Positions 1 through 6,302 of a DNA stretch of 9,484 nt are shown here, piece by piece. Position 1 is the stretch's first letter. Each line of letters starts with the position of its first letter. The translations under genes were made by a program, and so were the position numbers. The notes beneath the pieces are model-generated. The model was not told the origin of the DNA. It saw nothing but the letters and a program-made list of their open reading frames with translations, and made no database searches. The DNA comes from an uncultured Lachnospiraceae bacterium (GTDB lineage: Bacteria; Bacillota; Clostridia; Lachnospirales; Lachnospiraceae): contig CAJUJK010000055.1 of assembly GCA_910586705.1 (NCBI GenBank), forward strand, positions 1-9,484, read 5' to 3'.

Positions 1-941
1 GTTCCCATCCACTGGCGCATAGCCGTATCAAAAAGCTGAAATTCCGGCTGCAATATCAACATTCCAGTTACAAAAGAAGCCCCGGAAAACAAAAAGCATA
101 TGCAAAAAACAGCATGGACCACAGCAGCCGTTTTGAAATTTGATGTAACATTTGCTGTAATATATAGCCTGTCTTTTTGATATATCTTAACGGATTTCAT
201 TCGCCTGTACGCATATAAATAGCCAAACACCCATTTGTAAAAAGCAAAAACAGATATTAGCAAAGGGATTGCTGTAACAGATACGGGATAAACAATATAA
301 ACTTCCGGCAAAAAAACAATGCCACAAACGCAGCCAATGAAGCACACAAAACACAAAAAGAAAATAATGCCCCATTTTTTATAGTTCCCTATATTTTTTA
401 CGCCTTGATTGCGGTTTCTTTCATACATCAGCTCCCTTATTTGCAGCTTGTCTAAGCGTTGCTTCAATCGAAAAGAACACACTGTTTCAATAAAGCAAAA
501 AAACAGAAACGTATATAACATACTTTTACCATAAAGGAATCCGCAATGTTTCATTTCGTGCAATGGCTCACGGAAATACCAAAACCCATATATGAAAAAA
601 CCTATTGTTGTTCCTGCTATATAGCAGCAAAAGCCAATCAACAGGACTTCGCATAGGAACAACCGGGTTAATCTCCTTTTTTCCATACCCAATAATAAAT
701 AGCTTGCAAATTCTTTTGCCCGCTGCTTTAGCAGAAAAAAGTCTATATATCCGGCTAAAACTATCTGAATGGCTGCTATCAACAAGGGCAGAGAAATCAC
801 TTGAAAACCGGCTGCTTCTCCTATAATGGTTATACAATTAGATACTTCTATAATCGCCAAAAGCACGGTCATGGTAACAACATATAAAAGATAATCTATA
901 AAAGACCGTTTGGCATTACGGATTGACAACTTCAAGTACAT
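1..941 (-). CDS. FtsX-like ABC transporter permease (C-terminus beyond window)
   Basis: This is a membrane permease that would pair with the ATPase encoded just upstream. The frame is open for 313 codons from ATG at 941 to the window edge, so the C-terminal part is missing. Hydrophobic segments that look like membrane helices lie near residues 16-34, 50-72, 97-120, 138-156, 190-212, 215-235 and 274-295. The stretch around residues 74-94 (KEFASYLLLGMEKRRLTRL) is the usual FtsX/BceB-type sequence after the second helix. The start codon directly follows the ATPase stop (TAGATG), and a GAGGGAG ribosome binding site lies inside the end of the ATPase gene, so the two genes are surely one operon. 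Family knowledge: FtsX-type permeases of this kind often export or detach antimicrobial peptides (BceAB group) or export lipids or peptides. The substrate here cannot be read from the sequence. Confidence 0.88.
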   Translation of the reverse strand, partial: MYLKLSIRNAKRSFIDYLLYVVTMTVLLAIIEVSNCITIIGEAAGFQVISLPLLIAAIQIVLAGYIDFFLLKQRAKEFASYLLLGMEKRRLTRLFLCEVLLIGFCCYIAGTTIGFFIYGFWYFREPLHEMKHCGFLYGKSMLYTFLFFCFIETVCSFRLKQRLDKLQIRELMYERNRNQGVKNIGNYKKWGIIFFLCFVCFIGCVCGIVFLPEVYIVYPVSVTAIPLLISVFAFYKWVFGYLYAYRRMKSVKIYQKDRLYITANVTSNFKTAAVVHAVFCICFLFSGASFVTGMLILQPEFQLFDTAMRQWMG

Positions 942-2054
942 CTATCTTTCTCCCTCTATCCATTCTATTTTCTTCAAAATATCTGCGAAAAAAGTCTGTT
1001 TGTTTTCCTGTTCCCGGTTTAAGGACGTCTTTATTTCGCCGTCTTTCATAAACAAAATCCTGTCACAATAGCTGGCTGCCATGACATCATGTGTGACCAT
1101 CAATATGGTTGCGCCGTACTCTCTACAAAGCATAGAAAGGGTTTCTAAAAGCTGTCTGGCAGCATGGGAATCTAATGCCCCGGTAGGCTCGTCCGCAAGT
1201 ATAATATCCGGATTTACCACAATAGCACGGGCGCAGGCGCAGCGTTGCCGTTGCCCTCCCGATACCTCATATGGAAATTTATCTAATATTGCTGATATAT
1301 CCAGCTTTTCAGACAAACTTTGAATTGTTGGGCGAATACTTTCTTTGGAAACCTCTTTTACTGTCAAAGCAAGTGCAATATTTTCATAGATAGTCAAAGT
1401 TTCAAGCAGATTGTATTCCTGGAAAACAAAGCCTAAATGTCTGCGGCGAAATTCTGCGGCAGCTTCGTCTGGTATATCCACTATATTCTGTCCGCTTATC
1501 CGTATCGTCCCATTTGTTGGCTTGTCTATTGTGGCTATTAAATTAAGCAATGTTGTTTTTCCGGAACCGGAAGCCCCCATAATTCCAACAAAACTTCCGT
1601 GCGGTATCTGAAAACTTACGTTATTTACAGCTAATACAGAATTATTTTCTATTTTGTGCTTTTCCAAAATATTTTCGTGTGTTATTGAAACATTTTCATA
1701 GAGTTTGGAAACATTTTCAATTTCCAAAACATTTTCGGGGGTTGTATCACTTTCTTTTGATTCCCATTTATCATGTCCTAACCAATTTGTAATCACGTCC
1801 ATAAGTACCTCATCTGCTTTTTCTTTCAATTTTTCTTCTGCAATGCACTCGCCCGCAAATAGTTCATTCAAAGTAACGTCTAAAAGAGTGCATAAAGGCA
1901 TAAACAAAGACAAATCCGGCATAGACCGTCCTGTTTCCCATTTTGAAACAGCCTTATCGGTTATTTCCAGCTTTTCTGCCAACTGACTTTGTGTCCAGCC
2001 TTTTGCTTTCCGGCGTTCGGAAATAAAGGCTCCAATCTTCATTTGATTCATCAT
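942..2054 (-). CDS. XRE-type HTH / ABC ATPase fusion protein
   Basis: This cytoplasmic ATPase of an ABC exporter has a DNA-binding domain fused to its N-terminus. Residues 6-66 form an XRE/Cro-type helix-turn-helix (GWTQSQLAEKLEITDKAVSKWE). Residues 67-108 form a charged linker. The ABC domain follows: Walker A GASGSGKTT at 160-168, Q-loop Gln212, signature VSGGQ at 264-268, Walker B ILADEP at 285-290 and H-loop His322. All catalytic motifs are intact, so it should hydrolyse ATP. The permease gene follows without a gap. AGGAGGG lies 4 nt before the first ATG (2054) and 7 nt before the second (2051). The second spacing is more usual, so the protein may begin MNQMKIG. A plausible role is a transporter subunit that also regulates its own operon. 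The ABC domain carries about 15-20 extra residues after the first strand (112-140). Confidence in the domains is very high; the regulatory role is inference. Confidence 0.95.
   Translation of the reverse strand: MMNQMKIGAFISERRKAKGWTQSQLAEKLEITDKAVSKWETGRSMPDLSLFMPLCTLLDVTLNELFAGECIAEEKLKEKADEVLMDVITNWLGHDKWESKESDTTPENVLEIENVSKLYENVSITHENILEKHKIENNSVLAVNNVSFQIPHGSFVGIMGASGSGKTTLLNLIATIDKPTNGTIRISGQNIVDIPDEAAAEFRRRHLGFVFQEYNLLETLTIYENIALALTVKEVSKESIRPTIQSLSEKLDISAILDKFPYEVSGGQRQRCACARAIVVNPDIILADEPTGALDSHAARQLLETLSMLCREYGATILMVTHDVMAASYCDRILFMKDGEIKTSLNREQENKQTFFADILKKIEWIEGER
1661..1737 (-). repeat. Degenerate 60-bp in-frame repeat at the HTH-ABC joint
   Basis: The 17-mer at 1661-1677 recurs at 1721-1737 with one mismatch, exactly 60 bp (20 codons) apart. 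Further AAACATTTTC copies start at 1688 and 1709. In protein terms, ENV/ENI units recur (ENVLEIEN, ENVSKLYENV, ENILEKHK). This looks like an old tandem duplication inside the fused gene. Confidence 0.6.
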
Positions 2055-2076
2055 TCAGCCCTCCTGCCTGCGCTAC

Positions 2077-2105
2077 ATTATATAAATCCGATATAAAAAT
2101 GAACA
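2077..2105 (-). promoter_or_regulatory. Candidate promoter of the HTH-ABC/permease operon
   Basis: Reading the minus strand, a perfect TATAAT (2082-2077) lies 22-25 nt before the two candidate start codons. A weak -35 box, TGTTCA (2105-2100), sits 17 bp further upstream. The poor -35 box would suit a regulated promoter, and the encoded HTH protein is the obvious candidate regulator. No clear operator dyad was found. Confidence 0.4.
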
Positions 2106-2464
2106 CCTACTGGCGGTAGAGTTGGATAAAATGGGGTTTTTAACGCTACTGACAGTATAATTCTGAACGGAATTTGACGAAATATAAGAAAATATGTACA
2201 TTCAGAGTATATCATTCCGCTATCTCTAAATCTATCTTGACTTTTGATATTTGGTTTGGAATTGTTCATTAATTTAGACCCTTGTATACAATGAATGTGG
2301 ATATGGTGTGAAATAGAAATTGTTAAATGTCAAGATGTGTGGCATACTATTTATTATAGAAGAGTTGTGTAGTACAATGACGGGAAATCAACAGGAAACT
2401 GATAAAATACAAGACATAAGAAAATTTGAATTTTTATAGAATACTCGGTAAAGGATGTAAGGCA

Positions 2465-2611
2465 ATGCAGGACGGGAGAATCAGTACAATAGAAGATGAA
2501 AGAGAAAAGCTGAGACAGCAGAGAGTACATAGGAATGTGCATCTTAAATGCACATTTGCCGGAGGCTGTAAAGATTTGTCTGATCAGCAGATACGAATTA
2601 TAAAGTGTTAA
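2465..2611 (+). CDS. Doubtful small ORF, 48 aa, unrecognised
   Basis: ATG at 2465 is preceded by AAAGGA with about 9 nt spacing. The predicted 48-residue product is charged in its first half (Glu/Lys/Arg-rich, ISTIEDEREKLRQQR) and has two cysteines in the second half (KCTFAGGC), with a third as the last residue. I recognise no family. It could be a real small protein, the remnant of a longer gene (the frame stays open upstream to 2426 with no better start), or a chance frame. An 8-bp perfect hairpin inside the frame may mean the segment is mainly a structured leader or RNA. Confidence 0.25.
   Translation: MQDGRISTIEDEREKLRQQRVHRNVHLKCTFAGGCKDLSDQQIRIIKC
2534..2556 (+). repeat. 8-bp perfect hairpin in the spacer
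   Basis: AATGTGCA (2534-2541) and TGCACATT (2549-2556) are perfect inverted copies around the 7-nt loop TCTTAAA. No T-run follows on either strand, so this is not a standard intrinsic terminator. It lies about 140 nt before the nuclease gene and inside the doubtful small ORF. Confidence 0.55.
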
Positions 2612-2698
2612 TTGAGATAAATTGAAATATAGACATAACTATAACGGAAGATATAGTATGAATGGGATTCCTGAGTTTGCTGACTTGAGGAGAATGAT

Positions 2699-3739
2699 AT
2701 GTTTGAAGATATCGAATTGGCTAAAAGAGAAATAAGAACACGCACAAGCAAGATAATGGGTGGCTATATAACGGAACAGTTATTTGTAGAAAAATACCAT
2801 GAACTATATCCAGACAGAATGTATGCAAAAGGCTGGTGGGGTGGCATTGAGAATTCTGCTAATAAAACTTTGACTTTTTTTGTCATTAAGGACACATTAA
2901 GCGCCTTGGATGTTGAAGTGATCAACAGGCTTCGGGGGCATGGGTATCTATGTAATCAGATAATAATGAGGGATGACAAGATTTATATTTGTACAGAGGA
3001 TAGAACGGTATTAGCTGAGGAGTATGTTCGGGAACGAGGTCTGGCTGCAAGGCATGACCCTGATCGCACTAGAAATGTAGTTGAAGGCGACGGGCATTTA
3101 GAAGAGTGTATAGAAAGATATGAAAGAAATGGTACTTTGAGAGAAATTGCGAATAGTATTTACATTGAAGATCACTTCCTGAATGCCTATTATTCAATAT
3201 CAAATATTGATTTGATTGGTGAGGACGATGCGGGATGTCCCATCTACATAGAAATAAAATTTAAAAATGAGTTTTCCCACACGAGGGAAGACGGAACTAA
3301 GGAACTGGTTTTCGGAATTGATAAGTTACAGTATGAGCAATTGTTTCCGGCATTTGCAAGTTCTGGAATGATGGTCGTGAATGCAATTTTATATAATGAC
3401 ATTAAGGACCAGCAGAATACGTCAACTACTGTGATTTTTGACTATTTACGTGCAAAGAATGGAGCCGGTTATGTTTGGAAATATAAAGTCATAAACCCAG
3501 GTGTGGATTATGCACAGCATCATTTTAAATCGAGGTATACCAGCTGGTATGGAGACGAAGGGAGAACCGTCAGATGTGTTCCACTAAGAGAGTATAGGGA
3601 TTTTGGAACAGAAGTTGATAGTGGCAGATGGGGCATATGTCATATCTGTAATCATGGGTATAGAGTCATTCGACAATATGAGGGAAGAGAATTTTTGGGC
3701 TGTACAGAATACGAGTCACATAATCGTGTCGGGGAATAA
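2699..3739 (+). CDS. Putative PD-(D/E)XK nuclease with C-terminal CCCH zinc ribbon
   Basis: A 346-residue cytoplasmic protein that I cannot assign to a named family. Two parts can be read. (1) Residues 168-187 look like a PD-(D/E)XK nuclease core: Asp171 in SNIDLIG, then a strand with Glu185-Ile-Lys187 (YIEIKFK). The conserved-looking stretch DKLQYEQL at 208-215 follows, where such folds often carry a helix with Lys/Gln. (2) Residues 314-341 resemble the zinc ribbon at the C-terminus of type IA topoisomerases: Cys314-x2-Cys317, then GCTEY with Cys335, and His341 exactly where the fourth Cys normally lies. The start is ATG 2699, with GAGGAGA about 6 nt upstream. The N-terminal 160 residues match nothing I know. 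The gene ends 19-38 nt before the Fic remnant, in the same direction. Inference: a DNA-cutting defence or repair enzyme. The nuclease call is tentative. Confidence 0.8.
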   Translation: MFEDIELAKREIRTRTSKIMGGYITEQLFVEKYHELYPDRMYAKGWWGGIENSANKTLTFFVIKDTLSALDVEVINRLRGHGYLCNQIIMRDDKIYICTEDRTVLAEEYVRERGLAARHDPDRTRNVVEGDGHLEECIERYERNGTLREIANSIYIEDHFLNAYYSISNIDLIGEDDAGCPIYIEIKFKNEFSHTREDGTKELVFGIDKLQYEQLFPAFASSGMMVVNAILYNDIKDQQNTSTTVIFDYLRAKNGAGYVWKYKVINPGVDYAQHHFKSRYTSWYGDEGRTVRCVPLREYRDFGTEVDSGRWGICHICNHGYRVIRQYEGREFLGCTEYESHNRVGE

Positions 3740-3758
3740 TAAATGGTTATAAACAATT

Positions 3759-4310
3759 TTGGGAAAGAGGTACAGCTTTGGATATATCTGGATTATTGGA
3801 AAAAAGAAGCGGTATGAAGCGATAAAGGACAGCATTCCGGAAGCCACAAGAATATCATTGGAGAATGTTTTTGAGGTGGAGTATACCCACCATTCAACAG
3901 CCATTGAAGGAAATACACTGACCTTGATGGAAACGAAGGTAGTGTTGGAAGACGGAATTGCAATCGGCGGGGCAAGCCATACGCCGCCTGCAGGCAATGA
4001 AATGTACGCACAGATCAAGAACTTTTATGTGGAGCTCTCCGGGAAAAAGGGATTGAACGATATCGAACTGACGGCAAGGACACACGCTGAGTTTGTGCGG
4101 ATACATCCTTTTTTGGACGGAAATGGCAGGACATCAAGACTGCTTATGAATTACTGGCTGATGGAAAACGGCTTCCTGCCTATCTACATTGCGAAGTATA
4201 ATGCGCCGGATCAATATGCCGCGCATGGCAGGCTGGATGATTTTGCAGATATGATAGCCCTGCTGGAGGAGAAAAAGCTGAACAAGTATCTGAAGCTGGC
4301 TGCCATATAG
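3759..4310 (+). pseudogene. Decayed Fic-family protein (frameshift and internal deletions)
   Basis: Fic enzymes transfer AMP or related groups to proteins. The core motif HPFLDGNGRTSR is intact at residues 116-127, and the N-terminal inhibitory motif with its Glu (STAIEGN, 46-52) is also present. Several things say the gene is broken. TTG 3759 has no ribosome binding site, while TTG 3778 has AAAGAGG 7 nt upstream but reads LDISGLLEKRS and then stops. Adding one A to the A6 run at 3800-3805 would join the two frames as LDISGLLEKKKRYEAIKD. At about residue 70, the usual IGG before the middle domain runs straight into GASHTPP, so about 60 residues with the flap region are missing compared with the homologs I remember (full length about 250 residues). 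A smaller gap appears near residue 147. After TAG 4308 the frame continues for 9 residues (EQGTPAQTM) to the next stop. Probably inactive. Confidence 0.8.
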
Positions 4311-4350
4311 GAGCAGGGAACGCCAGCACAGACCATGTAAACCGTAGAGT

Positions 4351-4632
4351 GGAATTAAGAATGACGATGTGTTTGGTTTATATGAGCGGAAAGGAAAACG
4401 GGATCTGTCGGAAGACTATATCAAACTTACGGGCGACAAAATGTTGGAATACGAGGTGCGGGAAGGAGACTGTCTCGGAAGAATCGGCGAACGTATACAT
4501 GGAGACGGAGACGAATGGACGGTTATCGTAAAGGCTGGGGACGCGCTGGGGGGGAGTTTTCAGATTGGGCAGTCGTATGGGTTTGTCCATTATCGGGGGG
4601 ATGGCGGTGTGAATTATAATCGGCGTGCGTGA
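4351..4632 (+). pseudogene. LysM-domain-like gene fragment
   Basis: The open frame runs GIKNDDVFGLYERKGKRDL and ends at TGA 4630. A stop lies just upstream (4345), and no ATG or good ribosome binding site is present (first possible start GTG 4369). The middle part (YEVREGDCLGRIGERIHGDG and the following EW..I) has the spacing of a LysM peptidoglycan-binding domain: Y-x-V-x-x-GD-x-L-x-x-I, then YGDG-W-x-x-I, and later IGQ. The residue after CL is Gly where LysM usually has Trp. After IGQ the sequence no longer fits. G7 (4548-4554) and G6 (4595-4600) runs nearby could mark frameshifts. Best read as the debris of a larger gene lying behind another broken gene. What remains of its neighbour up to 4730 is not recognisable. 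Confidence 0.4.
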
Positions 4633-4835
4633 GCAGAAACTGAACACCGTGCGGGTGAGTACTGTCCGTTATATGGCGGTATGTTTTACCGATTACTGCA
4701 GCAAGGGAGGAACTTGAAGATTCTGGTAAGTAGTGGAAGTTTATTTAAAATTTTATAGTTAGTGCATCTTTTTTGCAATTCGTGGTATGTGGAGTGTGCA
4801 TGCATAAAATAATGACTAAAACGGAGGTATTCATT

Positions 4836-4865
4836 TTGTTGATTTCATCCAGTATATGATATAAT
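4836..4865 (+). promoter_or_regulatory. Extended -10 promoter pointing toward hsdMS
   Basis: TTGTTG (4836-4841) is followed after 18 bp by a perfect TATAAT (4860-4865), with TGA directly before it, giving the extended -10 TGATATAAT. A start site near 4872 would place the first transcribed base at the start of the 80-nt palindrome. On this strand the next real gene is hsdM, now 2.5 kb away beyond the mobile element. Confidence 0.55.
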
Positions 4866-4871
4866 TCTTAA

Positions 4872-4951
4872 GGAAAGTATCAGATTCAGAGCGGCAACAA
4901 AAAAAGAACAGTTTACACAAAAGATAAACTGCTCTGAATGTGATTCTTTCC
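4872..4951. repeat. 80-nt imperfect palindrome beside the element's left end
   Basis: The 21-bp arms at 4872-4892 and 4931-4951 are inverted copies with two mismatches (19 of 21 match). A second stem is nested inside (CAGTTTA at 4909-4915 with TAAACTG at 4925-4931). It ends 1 bp before the inverted repeat of the mobile element. It could be a structured transcript, a MITE-like relic or a terminator module. Confidence 0.65.
4899..4934 (-). terminator. Intrinsic terminator on the minus strand
   Basis: On the minus strand GAGCAGTTTA pairs with TAAACTGTTC (10 bp, one G-U pair) around a 9-nt loop, followed at once by seven T residues. It would stop transcription leaving the recombinase/transposase operon to the left. 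It lies just outside the inverted ends that I take as the element border. Confidence 0.75.
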
Positions 4952-4952
4952 A

Positions 4953-4984
4953 ATTGTACCAAGTTGCGGAACTTTAGCCGCAAC
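4953..4984 (+). repeat. Left end of the element: inverted repeat plus hairpin (candidate origin end)
   Basis: ATTGTACCAAGTTGC is the inverted partner of the right end (one mismatch). GTTGCGG (4963-4969) and CCGCAAC (4978-4984) form a 7-bp stem with an 8-nt loop. Ten bases further in is the palindrome GGATAGTATCC (4993-5003). The sequence CAAG, one of the tetranucleotides reported as a target for IS91, sits right before the hairpin. Confidence 0.65.
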
Positions 4985-5096
4985 CTATATGGGGATAGTA
5001 TCCTTTCCCGGAAGCTTAAAACCGGAAATTATGGCGGTCTGTAATGCAGAAGACGGGTGGTTTCCCCTGCTGTACCTGTTTTCGGGCATGCTTCGC

Positions 5097-5117
5097 AGAC
5101 CTTTCATGAGAAGGTCT
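5097..5117. repeat. 7-bp hairpin just after the transposase gene
   Basis: AGACCTT (5097-5103) and AAGGTCT (5111-5117) pair perfectly around a 7-nt loop, 28-48 nt past the transposase stop codon. In the direction of the genes the T-run comes before the stem, not after it, so this is not a normal terminator. It may stabilise the 3' end of the transcript. Confidence 0.5.
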
Positions 5118-5144
5118 CAAAAAACATATGAAAAGGAAACTTAG

Positions 5145-6302
5145 TCAGGAAGAAGGGGCATAGCACCTTCCCAGCTGTTTCATGGCAGGGTGCCCGCATT
5201 CAGGACAAAGGCAGATGTCAAAGTTCCAGACAGCGTTCAAAAGCTCTGCCATTGTCAACCCTGCGAAACGCTGTTTAAAACGCTGGCCGTTCTGAAGCTT
5301 AAATATAACCTTGAGATTCTTATGCTTCATCCGGTTGTTCAGAAAGCCATAATAGCGTATTTTTTGAAAACCGGAAGGTAACACATGCATCAGGTAACGT
5401 CTGATGAACTCTGTGTGATCCAGTGTGATCTGACGCTTTGGGTCACCCGGCTTTTTTCCTCTGGCAGAAAAAGTAACCGTATCTTCGGAAACAGAAAGGA
5501 TCCTGCTGTTGGAGACAGCGATCTTGTGGGTGTAGCGTCCCAGATATTCGATGGCATTACCAAAGCCGTTAAAGGTTTCCTTAATGTAAGGACACCAGTC
5601 CTTTTCATAAAGGTTATTTTTCCAATCTTTCCAGCAATCGGAATTACGGAGCTTTTCACAGGAAACTGAAAAAGTAAGAGAACCATTTTCGTAAAGAGAG
5701 GAAAGATGCGCCATATATTTACCCTTAAATTTATCCCGCAGCACTTCCGTGCGGATAAAAAAGTTTTTGGAAGATTTTCGGATTTTTCCATCCCTGGTAA
5801 GTCCGCCGCCGGAAACAATGCAGTGCATGTGTACATGGTAATCCAACTCCTGATTCCATGTGTGAAGAACCTGAATAATGCCGGGTGTTGCGCCGAGCCA
5901 CTTTTTGTCGGCTGATAATTCCAGGAGTGTTTCGGCGCAGCATCTGTGAAGGAGTCCGTACAGGAGCTTCTGGTTGCAGTAAATAAGCGGGTTCAACTCA
6001 TGGGGAAGAGTAAAAACCACATGAAAGTAAGGAGAGTCTATGACCTCAGCCCTGCGCTTATCCACCCAGATTTCCTTAAGGACGGCCTGACAGTTCGGAC
6101 AGCTGCGGTTATGGCAGGAGTTATTGTGGACTTCCAAATGTCCGCAATCCGTACACTGGCTTAAGTTGATACCAAGCCTGCCGGATTTACAGTTTAAGAT
6201 AGCAAGGGCGGCTTTGTGCTGGATGCTTGACTGATAATGCCCCTGTGCAGAATAGTCATCATAGGCTTGTTGAAATATCTGCCGGATTTTGTAATTACTC
6301 AT
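5145..6302 (-). CDS. IS91-family transposase (HUH/Y2 single-strand nuclease)
   Basis: 385-residue transposase that nicks one DNA strand and joins to it through tyrosine in rolling-circle transposition. Domains in order: an N-terminal zinc-binding region with Cys50-x2-Cys53, then SCHNRSCPNC (Cys63, Cys68, Cys71); the HUH metal site in DYHVHMHC (His156, His158, His160), followed by the typical SGGGL; the catalytic tyrosine region IEYLGRYTHK with Tyr253 and Tyr257, a Y-x3-Y pair as in IS91; the common RYYGFLNN at 317-324; and a C-terminal CPEC zinc knuckle (366-369). The length fits the family. I chose ATG 6302 because MSNYKIRQIFQQAY is the usual beginning. The frame stays open far upstream, but that part lies over the recombinase gene. 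Start and upstream stop overlap as ATGAGTAA, so translation is probably coupled. No key residue is missing. Confidence 0.93.
   Translation of the reverse strand: MSNYKIRQIFQQAYDDYSAQGHYQSSIQHKAALAILNCKSGRLGINLSQCTDCGHLEVHNNSCHNRSCPNCQAVLKEIWVDKRRAEVIDSPYFHVVFTLPHELNPLIYCNQKLLYGLLHRCCAETLLELSADKKWLGATPGIIQVLHTWNQELDYHVHMHCIVSGGGLTRDGKIRKSSKNFFIRTEVLRDKFKGKYMAHLSSLYENGSLTFSVSCEKLRNSDCWKDWKNNLYEKDWCPYIKETFNGFGNAIEYLGRYTHKIAVSNSRILSVSEDTVTFSARGKKPGDPKRQITLDHTEFIRRYLMHVLPSGFQKIRYYGFLNNRMKHKNLKVIFKLQNGQRFKQRFAGLTMAELLNAVWNFDICLCPECGHPAMKQLGRCYAPSS

Larger units (their letters stand above)
2106..2698. other. Gene-poor spacer between divergent units
   Basis: About 590 bp separate the leftward transporter operon from the rightward nuclease gene. 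It is AT-rich. It holds a weak plus-strand promoter candidate (TTGACG at 2174-2179, 17-bp spacer, TACATT at 2197-2202), the 10-bp palindrome TTGTATACAA at 2282-2291, one doubtful small ORF with a hairpin inside it, and the ribosome binding site of the next gene. Short minus-strand frames here have no convincing ribosome binding sites and were not called. Confidence 0.5.
4633..4952. other. Non-coding spacer left of the mobile element
   Basis: This 320-bp AT-rich stretch has no convincing gene. A frame at about 4630-4713 (ending FTDYCSKGGT) has no start and is probably more gene debris. From 4836 on it holds an extended -10 promoter, an 80-nt imperfect palindrome and a minus-strand terminator, each listed separately. 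A GGAGG at 4823-4827 is followed only by a 7-codon frame. Confidence 0.5.

Noticed and set aside
187..837. Several small frames on both strands under the permease
   Set aside because: They overlap the continuous 313-codon permease frame, which has clear family sequence and helix pattern.
2078..2542. Minus-strand frames of 62-63 codons in the spacer
   Set aside because: No ribosome binding site, low-complexity composition, and one lies over the operon promoter.
2622..2657. Promoter just before the nuclease gene (TTGAAA with TATAAC or TATAGT)
   Set aside because: Spacers of 12 or 24 bp are outside the workable range.
5097..5117. Hairpin after the transposase as an intrinsic terminator
   Set aside because: The T-run precedes the stem in the direction of transcription. 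The hairpin at 4899-4934 has the correct order.
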